Below are positions 23,708-31,253 of a DNA stretch of 31,301 nucleotides, piece after piece. The notes under the pieces were generated by a model. The model searched no databases and was not told the DNA's origin. It worked only from the letters and a program-made list of their open reading frames with translations. How positions within the stretch are numbered: position 1 is the first letter of the stretch; every line of letters starts with the position of its first letter. The stretch is from an uncultured Lachnospiraceae bacterium (GTDB lineage Bacteria; Bacillota; Clostridia; Lachnospirales; Lachnospiraceae), in assembly GCA_934371505.1 (NCBI GenBank), contig CAKRNW010000012.1, positions 1 through 31,301 on the forward strand, written 5' to 3'. The position numbers and the translations under genes were made by a program.

Positions 23708-24319
23708 ATGGAGCAGCTTCAGTTGACTGCTACCAAAGATAATGAAAATTTGTACCGGATTTTGGGAGATTTAATGGAGACAGATCGTGAATTTCAGATC
23801 ATGATCACAGTGCCAGCGGGAAAAACAGGGGAAGTAAAAAAGGGAGAAAAAAGAAGTACGAAGGAAGAAAACAAGGAAAGTCATCACAGAGAAGGCGCTG
23901 TGTTTCGCAGTGCCTCGGCGTGCTCCATTGTGGATGTACCGGTAAGGGAGAAACAGGAGCCGGAGGTACATGATCTGGAAAAGGATGTGACGGACATGAT
24001 TCATGAAATCGGAGTTCCGGCTCATATCAAGGGATATCAGTATTTGCGGGAAGCAATTATGATGTCGGTGACAGATGCGGAGATGCTGGGGGCTATCACG
24101 AAGGTTTTATATCCTTCCATCGCCAGAAAATATCAGACCACATCCAGCCGGGTGGAGCGTGCTATCCGGCATGCCATTGAAGTGGCGTGGTCAAGGGGAA
24201 GAATGGAGACTCTGGAATCTTTGTTTGGATATACGATCAATGTGGGAAAGGGAAAGCCCACAAATTCGGAATTCATTGCCCTGATTGCGGATAAAATCCG
24301 TCTTCAATATCGAAATTAG
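23708..24319 (+). CDS. spo0A: Spo0A with an internally deleted receiver domain
   Basis: Homologue of the master regulator of sporulation, but only 203 residues against about 260-270 in normal Spo0A. Residues 90-203 are a well-preserved effector domain: IHEIGVPAHIKGYQYLREAI, ITKVLYPSIARKYQTTSSRVERAIRHAIEVAWSRG with the DNA-recognition helix, and KPTNSEFIALIADKIRL. The N-terminus (residues 1 to about 40, LTATKDNENLYRILGDLMETDREFQIM) still resembles the first beta-alpha-beta unit of a receiver, with the acidic pair reduced to Lys-Asp. It then breaks into a charged linker (KKGEKRSTKEENKESHH). The part with the phosphoacceptor Asp (Asp56 in B. subtilis), the Thr switch and the conserved Lys is absent. 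AGGAGG at 23697-23702 and the 0A-box promoter upstream suggest it is expressed. Phosphorelay control in the usual way seems impossible. Confidence 0.93.
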   Translation: MEQLQLTATKDNENLYRILGDLMETDREFQIMITVPAGKTGEVKKGEKRSTKEENKESHHREGAVFRSASACSIVDVPVREKQEPEVHDLEKDVTDMIHEIGVPAHIKGYQYLREAIMMSVTDAEMLGAITKVLYPSIARKYQTTSSRVERAIRHAIEVAWSRGRMETLESLFGYTINVGKGKPTNSEFIALIADKIRLQYRN

Positions 24320-24321
24320 GC

Positions 24322-24350
24322 TTTCAATGCACACTCTGATGTTGTATAAT
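24322..24350 (+). promoter_or_regulatory. Sigma-A promoter of glgA
   Basis: TTTCAA (24322-24327), 17 bp, TATAAT (24345-24350), beginning 3 bp after the spo0A stop. The leader to the glgA ribosome binding site (AGGGAG at 24398-24403) is about 40 nt. No terminator was seen between spo0A and this promoter. Confidence 0.55.
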
Positions 24351-24410
24351 CTTGGTAAGATTATCAGCAAACAGTAAGTTGGCGTAAAGAATCAGCAAGG
24401 GAGAACGTTC

Positions 24411-25856
24411 ATGAAAAGAATTCTTTTTGCAGCATCAGAGGGTGTACCTTTTATAAAAACCGGTGGTCTGGCGGATGTGGTAGGATCTCTGCCCAAGTGT
24501 ATTGATAAGAGATATTTTGATGTCAGGGTAATCCTGCCCAAGTATTCCTGTATGAAACAGGAGATGAAGGATAAGCTGAAGTACCGGGCGCATTTTTATA
24601 TGGATTTTAACTGGAAAAATGTCTATGTGGGAATTCTGGAGGCAGAAGTAGACGGCGTACAGTATTATTTCATTGATAATGAAGATTATTTTACAGACTT
24701 TAAGCCTTACGGAGAAAATGCTCTCTGGGAGATCGAAAAGTTTGCTTTTTTCAGCAAGGCGGTATTGTCTGCTTTACCCATGCTGGATTTCCGCCCGGAT
24801 GTGATCCACTGTCATGACTGGCAGACCGGATTGATTCCCGTATATTTGAACGAACGTTTTCAGGGAAATGAGTTTTTCCGTGGAATCAAGACGGTTATGA
24901 CGATTCACAATCTGAAATTTCAGGGGAAATGGAACATTAAGGATGTGATGAGTATTACCGGACTGCCGGAGTATTATTTCACCTCCGACAAACTGGAGGC
25001 ATACAAGGATGCCAATCTCCTTAAGGGAGGTCTGGTCTTTGCCGATGCCATCACGACGGTGAGCAATACTTATGCAGAGGAAATTAAGACAGATTTCTAC
25101 GGAGAGGGCTTAAATGGGCTTCTCTGTGCCAGAAGCGGAGACTTACGGGGAATTGTCAACGGTATTGACTATGACGAATTTAATCCGGATACGGATGCCT
25201 ATATTACGACCCATTACAACGTTGATAATTTCCGAAAAATGAAAATCAAGAATAAACGGGAACTTCAGGAGGAATTGGGGTTAGATCATAATGATAAGGC
25301 AATGCTCATCGGAATTGTCTCCAGACTTACGGATCAGAAGGGCTTTGATCTCATTGCCTATGTGATGGATGAATTGTGTCAGGACGATATACAGCTTGTC
25401 ATTCTTGGAACAGGAGAGGAACGATACGAGAATATGTTCCGTCATTTCGACTGGAAATATAATGGCAAGGTTTCTGCCAATATTTACTATTCGGAGGCTC
25501 TATCCCACAAAATTTATGCATCCTGTGATGCATTCCTGATGCCGTCTCTGTTTGAGCCCTGCGGATTAAGCCAGTTGATGAGCCTGCGCTATGGTACGGT
25601 TCCCATTGTGAGAGAGACCGGTGGACTGAAAGATACCGTATGGTCCTACAATGAGTTTGAGGGAACCGGTACCGGTTTCAGCTTTACCAATTACAATGCC
25701 CATGAAATGCTGGCAGCTATTCGTTATGCGGAGCGAATTTACTACGATCACAAGCGGGATTGGAATAAGATTGTGGAACGTGGCATGAAGGCAGATTTTT
25801 CCTGGAACGTATCTGCAAAGAAATACCAGGAAATGTATGACTGGCTTTGTGAGTAA
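24411..25856 (+). CDS. glgA: Glycogen synthase
   Basis: GT5-family glucosyltransferase that extends alpha-1,4-glucan from ADP-glucose. The 481-residue product has the family length. It begins RILFAASEGVPFIKTGGLADVVGSLP, with the substrate-binding KTGGL at residues 16-20, then has HCHDWQTGLIPVYL, a MTIHNLKFQGKW segment and, in the C-terminal Rossmann domain, GIVSRLTDQKGFDLI and PSLFEPCGLSQLMSLRYGTVPIVRETGGLKDTV. AGGGAG is spaced 7 bp from the ATG. It has its own promoter and is followed 21 bp later by the flippase gene; no other glycogen genes are in the window. Storage glucan is common in Lachnospiraceae and has been linked to sporulation in some clostridia. Confidence 0.97.
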   Translation: MKRILFAASEGVPFIKTGGLADVVGSLPKCIDKRYFDVRVILPKYSCMKQEMKDKLKYRAHFYMDFNWKNVYVGILEAEVDGVQYYFIDNEDYFTDFKPYGENALWEIEKFAFFSKAVLSALPMLDFRPDVIHCHDWQTGLIPVYLNERFQGNEFFRGIKTVMTIHNLKFQGKWNIKDVMSITGLPEYYFTSDKLEAYKDANLLKGGLVFADAITTVSNTYAEEIKTDFYGEGLNGLLCARSGDLRGIVNGIDYDEFNPDTDAYITTHYNVDNFRKMKIKNKRELQEELGLDHNDKAMLIGIVSRLTDQKGFDLIAYVMDELCQDDIQLVILGTGEERYENMFRHFDWKYNGKVSANIYYSEALSHKIYASCDAFLMPSLFEPCGLSQLMSLRYGTVPIVRETGGLKDTVWSYNEFEGTGTGFSFTNYNAHEMLAAIRYAERIYYDHKRDWNKIVERGMKADFSWNVSAKKYQEMYDWLCE

Positions 25857-25877
25857 GAAAAAGGCTGAGAGTTTTAT

Positions 25878-27542
25878 ATGTCAGAGCAATCCAGAAAAAA
25901 AACAAGCGGATTCGTAATCCAGGCCGGAATTTTGGCATTGTCCGGTATTATTGTCAGAATCATAGGGCTCCTTTACAGGAGCCCTTTAACCAGTATTATA
26001 GGAGATGAGGGAAACGGATATTACAGCTATGCTTATAATATCTATGCCATTATTCTCCTGATTTCTTCTTATAGTATTCCATCCGCATTATCGAAGGTGC
26101 TGGCGCAGCGGCTTACTTTTAAAGAGTACCGGAATGCCCATCGGGTTTTTCAATGTGCCTTGATTTATGTGGTGGTAGTCGGCGGCGGGGCAAGCCTCGT
26201 TGCTTTTTTTGCTGCTCCCTATCTGGTGGGAACCAATTCCGTGCGGGTATTGCGGGTGTTTGCCCCTACCATTTTCCTGTCAGGTCTTGTGGGTGTATTG
26301 CGCGGGTATTTTCAGGCCTATGGAAGCATGGTGCAGACCTCCATATCCCAGATTTTAGAGCAGATTATCAATGCCGTAGTTTCTGTGGGAGCAGCCTGGT
26401 ATCTGATTGCCCATGTGGCAGGCACGGGAGCGGATGATACCACCCGGGCTATCTATGGTGCCATGGGAGGAGCTCTGGGAACCGGAGCAGGGGTAGTGAC
26501 GGCGCTGTTATTCATGCTATGGGTTTATGTGTTGAACGTGCCGGGGATGAAACGGAGGATTTCCAGGGATTCCAGGGAGGAAGAAAGCCGGAAGGAGATT
26601 TTCCGGGTAATTCTGTCCATCGTCACCCCTTTTATTCTCAGTACCTTCATTTATAATCTGTCCACCTCTTTAAACCAGACGATCTATGAACGTTTTTATA
26701 CCACCGTAAAGGGAATGGCAGAATCGGAGGTGGCAACCTTATATGGTATCTATTCCGGAAAAGCAGTGGTGATCAGCAATATCCCCATTGCCATGGCCTC
26801 AGCCATGTGTTCGGCGGTGATTCCTACGGTGGCGGCAAGCTTTGCCAAAGGGGAGAAAAAGGAAACCCGACGAAATGTAAAGAAAGCGGTCAAGGTAACC
26901 ATGCTCATTGCCATTCCCTGTGCCGTGGGACTCTGCGTGCTGGCAAAGCCGGTAACCCAGCTTTTATTCTGGCAGAAAAATTCCCTGGATACGGCATCCA
27001 ATGTGCTGGCGGCATTATCGGTTACTGTCATTTTCTACTGCCTGTCCACCCTGACCAACGGAGTCTTACAGGGAATTGGCAAAGTGACCGTACCGGTGAT
27101 CCATGCGGCTATTGCACTGGTGTTACAGACGGGAACTTTGGCGCTGTTGCTTTACTTTACGGATTTTAATCTTTATGCGCTGGTCATTGCTGCCATTGTA
27201 TATTCCTTGAGCATGTGTGTGATGAATCAGCTTGCAGTGCGTAAATATCTGAAATACAAGCAGGAGATATTCCGCACCTTCTGGCTGCCTTTTATGTCGG
27301 CAGCAATTATGGGAGCGGTGGCATGGCTGGTGTACCAGGGCGTGTCCATGCTGGCAGGGTTTGTATTGGCAGAGGGCAGTTACCTGCGGAATCTCATTGC
27401 TGCCGGCGTGGCTATTCTGGTGGCAGTGATTGTCTATGCGTTCTGCGTTATCCGCTTCAAGGCGGTGACCAAGGAGGAGCTGCTGGCAATGCCCAAGGGT
27501 ACGGCAATTGTCCGGGCAGCACAGAAACTGCATTTACTGTAG
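25878..27542 (+). CDS. SpoVB/MurJ-like polysaccharide flippase
   Basis: Multi-pass membrane protein of the MOP (MVF/PST) flippase superfamily, which moves lipid-linked saccharides such as lipid II outward. The 554-residue product contains about 14 hydrophobic helices. Its N-terminus, GFVIQAGILALSGIIVRIIGLLYRSPLTSIIGDEGNGYYSYAYNIYAIIL, is characteristic of the SpoVB/YtgP group, and the region NLSTSLNQTIYERF near the middle is also typical. SpoVB itself is needed for spore cortex, but paralogues (YtgP/MurJ) serve vegetative wall synthesis, and I cannot tell which this is. It lies 21 bp after glgA without a terminator, so the two are likely cotranscribed. The stop is followed by the unusual 665-bp gap. 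Confidence 0.9.
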   Translation: MSEQSRKKTSGFVIQAGILALSGIIVRIIGLLYRSPLTSIIGDEGNGYYSYAYNIYAIILLISSYSIPSALSKVLAQRLTFKEYRNAHRVFQCALIYVVVVGGGASLVAFFAAPYLVGTNSVRVLRVFAPTIFLSGLVGVLRGYFQAYGSMVQTSISQILEQIINAVVSVGAAWYLIAHVAGTGADDTTRAIYGAMGGALGTGAGVVTALLFMLWVYVLNVPGMKRRISRDSREEESRKEIFRVILSIVTPFILSTFIYNLSTSLNQTIYERFYTTVKGMAESEVATLYGIYSGKAVVISNIPIAMASAMCSAVIPTVAASFAKGEKKETRRNVKKAVKVTMLIAIPCAVGLCVLAKPVTQLLFWQKNSLDTASNVLAALSVTVIFYCLSTLTNGVLQGIGKVTVPVIHAAIALVLQTGTLALLLYFTDFNLYALVIAAIVYSLSMCVMNQLAVRKYLKYKQEIFRTFWLPFMSAAIMGAVAWLVYQGVSMLAGFVLAEGSYLRNLIAAGVAILVAVIVYAFCVIRFKAVTKEELLAMPKGTAIVRAAQKLHLL

Positions 27543-27558
27543 GTGGAATCTCGTGGCT

Positions 27559-27578
27559 GCAGTCCCACTAGGAACTGC
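27559..27578 (+). other. Hairpin just after the flippase gene
   Basis: GCAGTCCC and GGAACTGC can pair around ACTA with one C/A mismatch. It lies 17 bp after the stop, where a terminator is expected, but no T-run follows, so termination is doubtful. Confidence 0.35.
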
Positions 27579-27669
27579 TGTAGCATAATTGCGGCGTGAA
27601 AACAATAATAGACTCATGAGTTGAAAACTTATGAGTTGATAAATGAAGAAAATCACAGGAGCAATTTCG

Positions 27670-27786
27670 ATGGAAAGAAAACGAACGATTGGAGCCAACA
27701 TGCCGGAGCTACCTGGTTCGTGTGAACCTATAAAAGTTGAGTTATTGGACTCCTTATATGTTCTTTGGAACCCTGTGAATGGATGA
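27670..27786 (+). CDS. Small orphan ORF, 38 residues
   Basis: ATG 27670 opens a 38-codon frame (MERKRTIGANMPELPGSCEP at the N-terminus, ending VLWNPVNG) with AGGAG at 27657-27661 spaced 8 bp; an in-frame ATG at 27643 would add nine residues (MKKITGAIS). I do not recognise it. There are no membrane helices and no motifs beyond a mixed charged sequence. The first box repeat module lies within its 3' half, so it may be a chance frame or a remnant of a longer gene. Confidence 0.25.
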   Translation: MERKRTIGANMPELPGSCEPIKVELLDSLYVLWNPVNG

Positions 27787-27973
27787 GGCACCTATAAAAG
27801 ACTGTTCCCAGTAGTTCTTATGGGTCTTTTAGAAGGCATATAAGCGGAAAATGATGATTTTTTCAACAAATTCGACATATAAGGAACGATTTTTGTGATG
27901 TTTATAGGTAGAGGACGCGCCAGAACTCTCAAAATCAACATATAAGATGCAGCATTTATCATGGTTTATAGGT
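27726..27973. repeat. Mirror-symmetric set of four 35-bp repeat modules
   Basis: Module: CATATAAG, 17-18 variable bases, TTTATAGGT. Two copies are on the minus strand, at 27726-27760 (exact boxes, spacer 18) and 27790-27824 (second box degenerate, CTTATGGG), and two on the plus strand, at 27876-27909 (spacer 17) and 27939-27973 (spacer 18). Within each orientation the modules repeat every 63-64 bp. The outer and inner ACCTATAAA/TTTATAGGT boxes and the outer CTTATATG/CATATAAG boxes are mirrored exactly about 27849.5. A lone CATATAAG lies at 27837-27844. Sequence between the boxes is not conserved or complementary. Confidence 0.75.
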
Positions 27974-28108
27974 TTTGAAGGAGAAGAATCCTGGTTTCAA
28001 TATTATATTAAAACATGGACATATCTTGATATTGATGATGAAACCGATGAAATATACACAGAGGAAAATTTGTTAGAAGAATGGGTTCAAAGACCGGAAA
28101 AGCCTTAA
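27947..28108 (+). pseudogene. Short ORF, likely remnant of an unidentified gene
   Basis: ATG 27947 gives 53 residues (MQHLSWFIGFEGEESWFQYY at the start, then IKTWTYLDIDDETDEIYTEE and NLLEEWVQRPEKP). The aromatic and acidic composition looks like real protein, but there is no ribosome binding site. The open frame extends upstream without a start to 27908. After the TAA the same frame continues for KRPPKPKAG before a second TAA, as though one codon had mutated to a stop. I do not recognise the family. It is AT-richer than its neighbours, which fits a decayed foreign gene. Calling it a pseudogene is inference. Confidence 0.35.
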
Positions 28109-28207
28109 AAACGACCGCCCAAGCCCAAAGCAGGTTAAGCCAAAACTTAAAACTGCAATGAGACCTTCAAGAGTCAACATCGGCATCCCTGCTTTGTAAC
28201 AAAATCC

Positions 28208-29947
28208 CTACTCCACCACCTGCTGAATCCCGGAGATATCCGTATCAATCACCATAGAGTAGTTCGTGTAATAAACCACAAACCCAGGCTTTGCACCGGC
28301 GGGCTTTTTCACATTCTTTTTCTGGAGATAATCTACCTCCACCTTATCCTGCTGCTTTCCCTTGGAATAGAAAGCAGCCAGTCTTGCAGCCTCCTCAAAG
28401 GTGCGGTCAGGCAGTTCCTGGTTCTCAGCCTTTACCACCACATGGGAACCGGGCATTTTCTTCGCATGAAACCACCAGTCATTCCCTGTGGCAAGCTTGA
28501 AGGTCAGTTCATCGTTCTGGTAGTTGTTTTTTCCTACATAAATATGGAACCCATCGGAACTGATGTAGTGGAAGGGCTTGCTGGTAATCTTGACCTTTTT
28601 CGTGCCTCCCTTGCGGCGGATGTAGCCGCTCTCAATCAACTCCTCACGAATCTGAACCAAATCCTCCTCCTGCATGGCGATATCCAGTGCATTACTGATG
28701 GACTCCAGATGCTCAATCTCTTCTTTGACTTCCTCAGTCAATGCGGAAAGTGCCTCGTAGGTACGCTTTAATTTGTTGTACTTCTCAAAATAATGCTGGG
28801 CGTTCTCAGAGGGAGAAAGGGTTTCGTCCAGGGGAATGGAAATCTCCTCATTGGTATAGTAGTTAAAAGCCGTCATGGATTTGGCACCCGGCTCCACACC
28901 GTAGCCGTAAGTGTTGATGAGTTCCCCGTAAACCTTAAATTTGTCTCGTTTTTCGGTGTCCTGCATCTGGCGAATCTGCAAATCGTATTTCTTCACATTC
29001 CGTTCCAAAGCGGTAGCAACAATCCGGCGCAAATCCGTGGATTTCTGGCGAATCCGGGTAACCGTTGCCTTTTCCTCATAATAATGCTCCAGCACTTTGG
29101 AAATGGAATCGTAGGAGGTGCGGCTCTGCTCACTGTACATGGAGAGAGGGTAGGGCGCAAATTCTGCGGGCACTCCATTCTCATAAGCGATGCAGGGAGC
29201 AAAGGCATCCTCTTTGATAATAGAAAGAATACCTGTAAAGCCCTGCCACAATGCCTCCAGCTCATCGGCAGAAAGAGAGGTCACCGGGCGGTCACCGTCC
29301 ACACCGGCGCGATGGCAGATTTCCTGGGAAGTGGCAGAGGACAAGCCTGTCAGATTAGTGTAAAGTGCTTTGTAAGCGGGCTGCGCCTTGGAAGTCAGCA
29401 CCTCCATGAAATCCTCGCGGGAAATGGACAGTGGGTCTTTTTTGCCCTGGGTTTCTGGCAGGAAATAAGTCCGTCCCGGCAGAACCTCCCGGACAGAGCT
29501 GACAGCCGCACTGACATGTTTGATGGAATCAATAATCAAGCCCTGGTCATTACAGAAAATCAGGTTGCTGTGTTTTCCCATCAATTCCAGAATCAAATCC
29601 TTCTGGCACAAATCCCCCATCTCATCCAGATGCTCCATGGTAATATGAAGGCACCGCTCCAGTCCCGGCTGGGTAATCTTCACAATTCGGGCATTCTGGA
29701 GATGCTTGCGCAGCAGCATACAGAAACCCGGCGCCGTCATGGGACTGGGTTTATTTTTGTCTGTGAGATAGACTAAAGGCAGGGAGGCATCCGCAGAAAG
29801 CAAAAGCCGGTACTGTCCGGAGCCGGTTTTGATGGTAAGCAAAAGCTCGTCCGTTTCCGGCTGTGCAATTTTATAGACACGCCCGCCCAGCAGGGTGCGA
29901 TTTAATTCACTTGCCAGGGCAACGATGGTAATTCCGTCAAAAGCCAT
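28208..29947 (-). CDS. rqcH: RqcH / NFACT ribosome quality-control factor
   Basis: Bacterial Rqc2/NEMF homologue that binds stalled 50S subunits and directs alanine tailing of nascent chains; older annotations call it fibronectin-binding protein. The 579-residue product (B. subtilis RqcH about 570) has the NFACT-N domain (FDGITIVALASELNRTLLGGRVYKI, PPF-like MTAPGFCMLLRKHL), a helix-hairpin-helix region, a long coiled-coil (about 290-430) and the NFACT-R domain (GFHIYVGKNNYQNDELTFKLATGNDWWFHAKKMPGSHVV). At the position of the key Asp97-Arg98 pair it has Glu97-Arg98. The start is the ATG at 29947, with GAGGT spaced 7 bp; a longer frame upstream runs into the divergent promoter region. It is divergent from yicC, as yloA and yloC are close together in B. 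subtilis. Confidence 0.95.
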   Translation of the reverse strand: MAFDGITIVALASELNRTLLGGRVYKIAQPETDELLLTIKTGSGQYRLLLSADASLPLVYLTDKNKPSPMTAPGFCMLLRKHLQNARIVKITQPGLERCLHITMEHLDEMGDLCQKDLILELMGKHSNLIFCNDQGLIIDSIKHVSAAVSSVREVLPGRTYFLPETQGKKDPLSISREDFMEVLTSKAQPAYKALYTNLTGLSSATSQEICHRAGVDGDRPVTSLSADELEALWQGFTGILSIIKEDAFAPCIAYENGVPAEFAPYPLSMYSEQSRTSYDSISKVLEHYYEEKATVTRIRQKSTDLRRIVATALERNVKKYDLQIRQMQDTEKRDKFKVYGELINTYGYGVEPGAKSMTAFNYYTNEEISIPLDETLSPSENAQHYFEKYNKLKRTYEALSALTEEVKEEIEHLESISNALDIAMQEEDLVQIREELIESGYIRRKGGTKKVKITSKPFHYISSDGFHIYVGKNNYQNDELTFKLATGNDWWFHAKKMPGSHVVVKAENQELPDRTFEEAARLAAFYSKGKQQDKVEVDYLQKKNVKKPAGAKPGFVVYYTNYSMVIDTDISGIQQVVE

Positions 29948-30049
29948 AGTTGTAACCTCGTTTTTTATAATTTTATTTAATAAGTATATCGCAAAAAAGC
30001 AGTTTGCACTACCGAAAAAATGTAGCCGAAAAATGAAGTCAGCAACTCC

Positions 30050-30078
30050 TTGACGGGATGCCATATTTTTTCTATAAT
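30050..30078 (+). promoter_or_regulatory. Sigma-A promoter of yicC-remA-gmk
   Basis: TTGACG (30050-30055), 17 bp, TATAAT (30073-30078): five of six and six of six consensus bases. It lies in the 171-bp divergent gap and gives a leader of about 35 nt before yicC. A matching minus-strand promoter for rqcH was not clear. Confidence 0.8.
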
Positions 30079-30118
30079 ATAACGATGGGGAAAATATATG
30101 CAGAAGAGAAGGTAGCCT

Positions 30119-30997
30119 ATGATTAAGAGCATGACAGGGTTCGGAAGATGTGAAGTGGCGGAAGGAAAGCGTAAATTTACAGTGGAGATCAAGTCTGTAA
30201 ATCATCGTTATCTGGATGTCAATATGAAGATGCCCAAGAAACTCAATTTTTTTGAATCTGCCATCCGCAACGAACTGAAAACCTACATTCAGCGTGGCAA
30301 GGTAGATTTGTTTATCACATTGGAGGATTACAGCGAAAACAATGTCTGCATCAAGTACAATCACGATGTGGCTGCAGAGTACATGAAGTATCTTCAGCAG
30401 ATGGCGCAGGAGTTTGGGCTGGACAACGATGTCCGTGTCTCCACACTGTCCCGCTATCCGGAGGTCTTTGATATGGAAGAACAGACTTTGGACGAGGAGG
30501 AATTGTGGAAGGAACTGAAAAAAGCCATTGACGGTGCCTGTGAGGGCTTTGTGGAAACCAGAATCAAGGAGGGAGAGAACCTGAAAAATGATCTGGTGGA
30601 GAAGTGCAACGGCATGTTAAAGCTGGTGGATTTCATTGAGGAGCGTTCTCCCCAGATTATTGCAGAGTACAAGCAGAAGCTGGAGGACAAGGTCAAAGAA
30701 CTTCTGGCAGATACCAAGGTGGACGAGAACCGTCTGCTGATGGAGGTTACCATCTTTGCTGATAAAGTGTGTGTGGACGAGGAAATCGTGCGTCTGCGCA
30801 GCCACATTGAAAGCACGAAGAATACTTTGTCAGAAGGCGGCAGTGTGGGAAGAAAGCTGGACTTTATCGCTCAGGAGATGAACAGAGAGGCGAACACCAT
30901 TCTGAGCAAAGCCAGCGACCTGGCGATTTCTGATTGTGCCATTACCCTAAAGACCGAGATTGAAAAAGTAAGGGAGCAGATACAGAACATTGAATAA
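30119..30997 (+). CDS. YicC/YloC family endoribonuclease
   Basis: Member of the YicC family, shown in E. coli and B. subtilis to have endoribonuclease activity. The 292-residue product has the diagnostic N-terminus MIKSMTGFGRCEV, then FTVEIKSVNHRYLDVNMKMPKKL in the first half, and the conserved C-terminus with ETRIKEGENLKNDLVEK, EEIVRLRSHIESTKNTLSEGGSVGRKLDFIAQEMNREANTILSKASD. Length is normal. A purine-rich AGAAGG precedes the ATG. The stop overlaps the remA start by 8 nt. The order yicC-remA-gmk is the usual one in Firmicutes. Confidence 0.95.
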   Translation: MIKSMTGFGRCEVAEGKRKFTVEIKSVNHRYLDVNMKMPKKLNFFESAIRNELKTYIQRGKVDLFITLEDYSENNVCIKYNHDVAAEYMKYLQQMAQEFGLDNDVRVSTLSRYPEVFDMEEQTLDEEELWKELKKAIDGACEGFVETRIKEGENLKNDLVEKCNGMLKLVDFIEERSPQIIAEYKQKLEDKVKELLADTKVDENRLLMEVTIFADKVCVDEEIVRLRSHIESTKNTLSEGGSVGRKLDFIAQEMNREANTILSKASDLAISDCAITLKTEIEKVREQIQNIE

Positions 30998-31253
30998 ATT
31001 GATTCATATCGGATTTGGCAACATTGTAAATACCGGTAAAATCATTGCCATTGTCAGCCCGGACTCGGCACCGATTAAGCGTCTGGTGCAGAATGCCAAG
31101 GAATCCGGCATGGCGATTGATGCGACACAGGGACGCAAGACCAAAGCGGTACTTGTGATGGAAAATAACCAGCTTGTGCTCTCAGCATTACTTCCTGAGA
31201 CGATAGCCAGCAGAGCACAGGTGATGGACAGCGGAGAGGATGAAGATGCATAA
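30990..31253 (+). CDS. remA: RemA family DNA-binding regulator (DUF370)
   Basis: RemA forms ring-like DNA-binding oligomers and activates biofilm matrix and osmoprotection genes in B. subtilis. The 87-residue product carries the family signature: HIGFGNIVNTGKIIAIVSPDSAPIKRLVQNAKESGMAIDATQGRKTKAVLVMEN. A TTG start at 30990, overlapping the yicC stop, gives the best family N-terminus (NKLIHIGFGN); AGGGAG lies 14 bp upstream, rather far. The stop overlaps gmk by 8 nt. In non-biofilm clostridia its targets are unknown. Confidence 0.93.
   Translation: MNKLIHIGFGNIVNTGKIIAIVSPDSAPIKRLVQNAKESGMAIDATQGRKTKAVLVMENNQLVLSALLPETIASRAQVMDSGEDEDA

Larger units (their letters stand above)
27543..28207. other. 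665-bp intergenic region with orphan ORFs and repeats
   Basis: This gap separates the spo0A-glgA-flippase block from the rqcH/yicC block. It is richer in A and T than the flanking genes and holds two short ORFs, an imperfect 10-bp hairpin ACTCATGAGT/ACTTATGAGT (27612-27621, 27627-27636), a set of box repeats (27726-27973), a 9-bp inverted repeat CAAAGCAGG/CCTGCTTTG (28126-28134, 28188-28196), and no clear terminator for either flanking gene. It looks like a decayed insertion or an unrecognised small element. Confidence 0.6.

Noticed and set aside
27602..27635. Possible fifth, degenerate module (ACAATAATA-N17-CTTATGAG)
   Set aside because: Only six of nine bases match the first box and the mirrored position near 28097 has nothing; judged chance.
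27534..27791. 85-residue minus-strand frame overlapping the end of the flippase gene
   Set aside because: It overlaps the flippase C-terminus antisense and reads across the first box module, with no ribosome binding site identified; more likely a shadow frame.
27726..27973. Possible CRISPR array
   Set aside because: The boxes are only 8-9 bp, occur in both orientations and lie in 35-bp modules; there is no uniform repeat-spacer pattern and no cas gene nearby.
28126..28196. Inverted repeat CAAAGCAGG/CCTGCTTTG as a terminator for rqcH
   Set aside because: The arms are 53 nt apart and no T-run follows on the minus strand; not a credible intrinsic terminator.
28793..29776. 327-residue plus-strand frame opposite rqcH
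   Set aside because: Fully antisense to rqcH; its composition (Gly, His, Gln, Leu runs) is that of a reverse-complement shadow and it shows no domain.
29948..30364. N-terminal extension of rqcH
   Set aside because: It would run through the divergent promoter region and into yicC antisense; the ATG at 29947 matches the family N-terminus and has a ribosome binding site.
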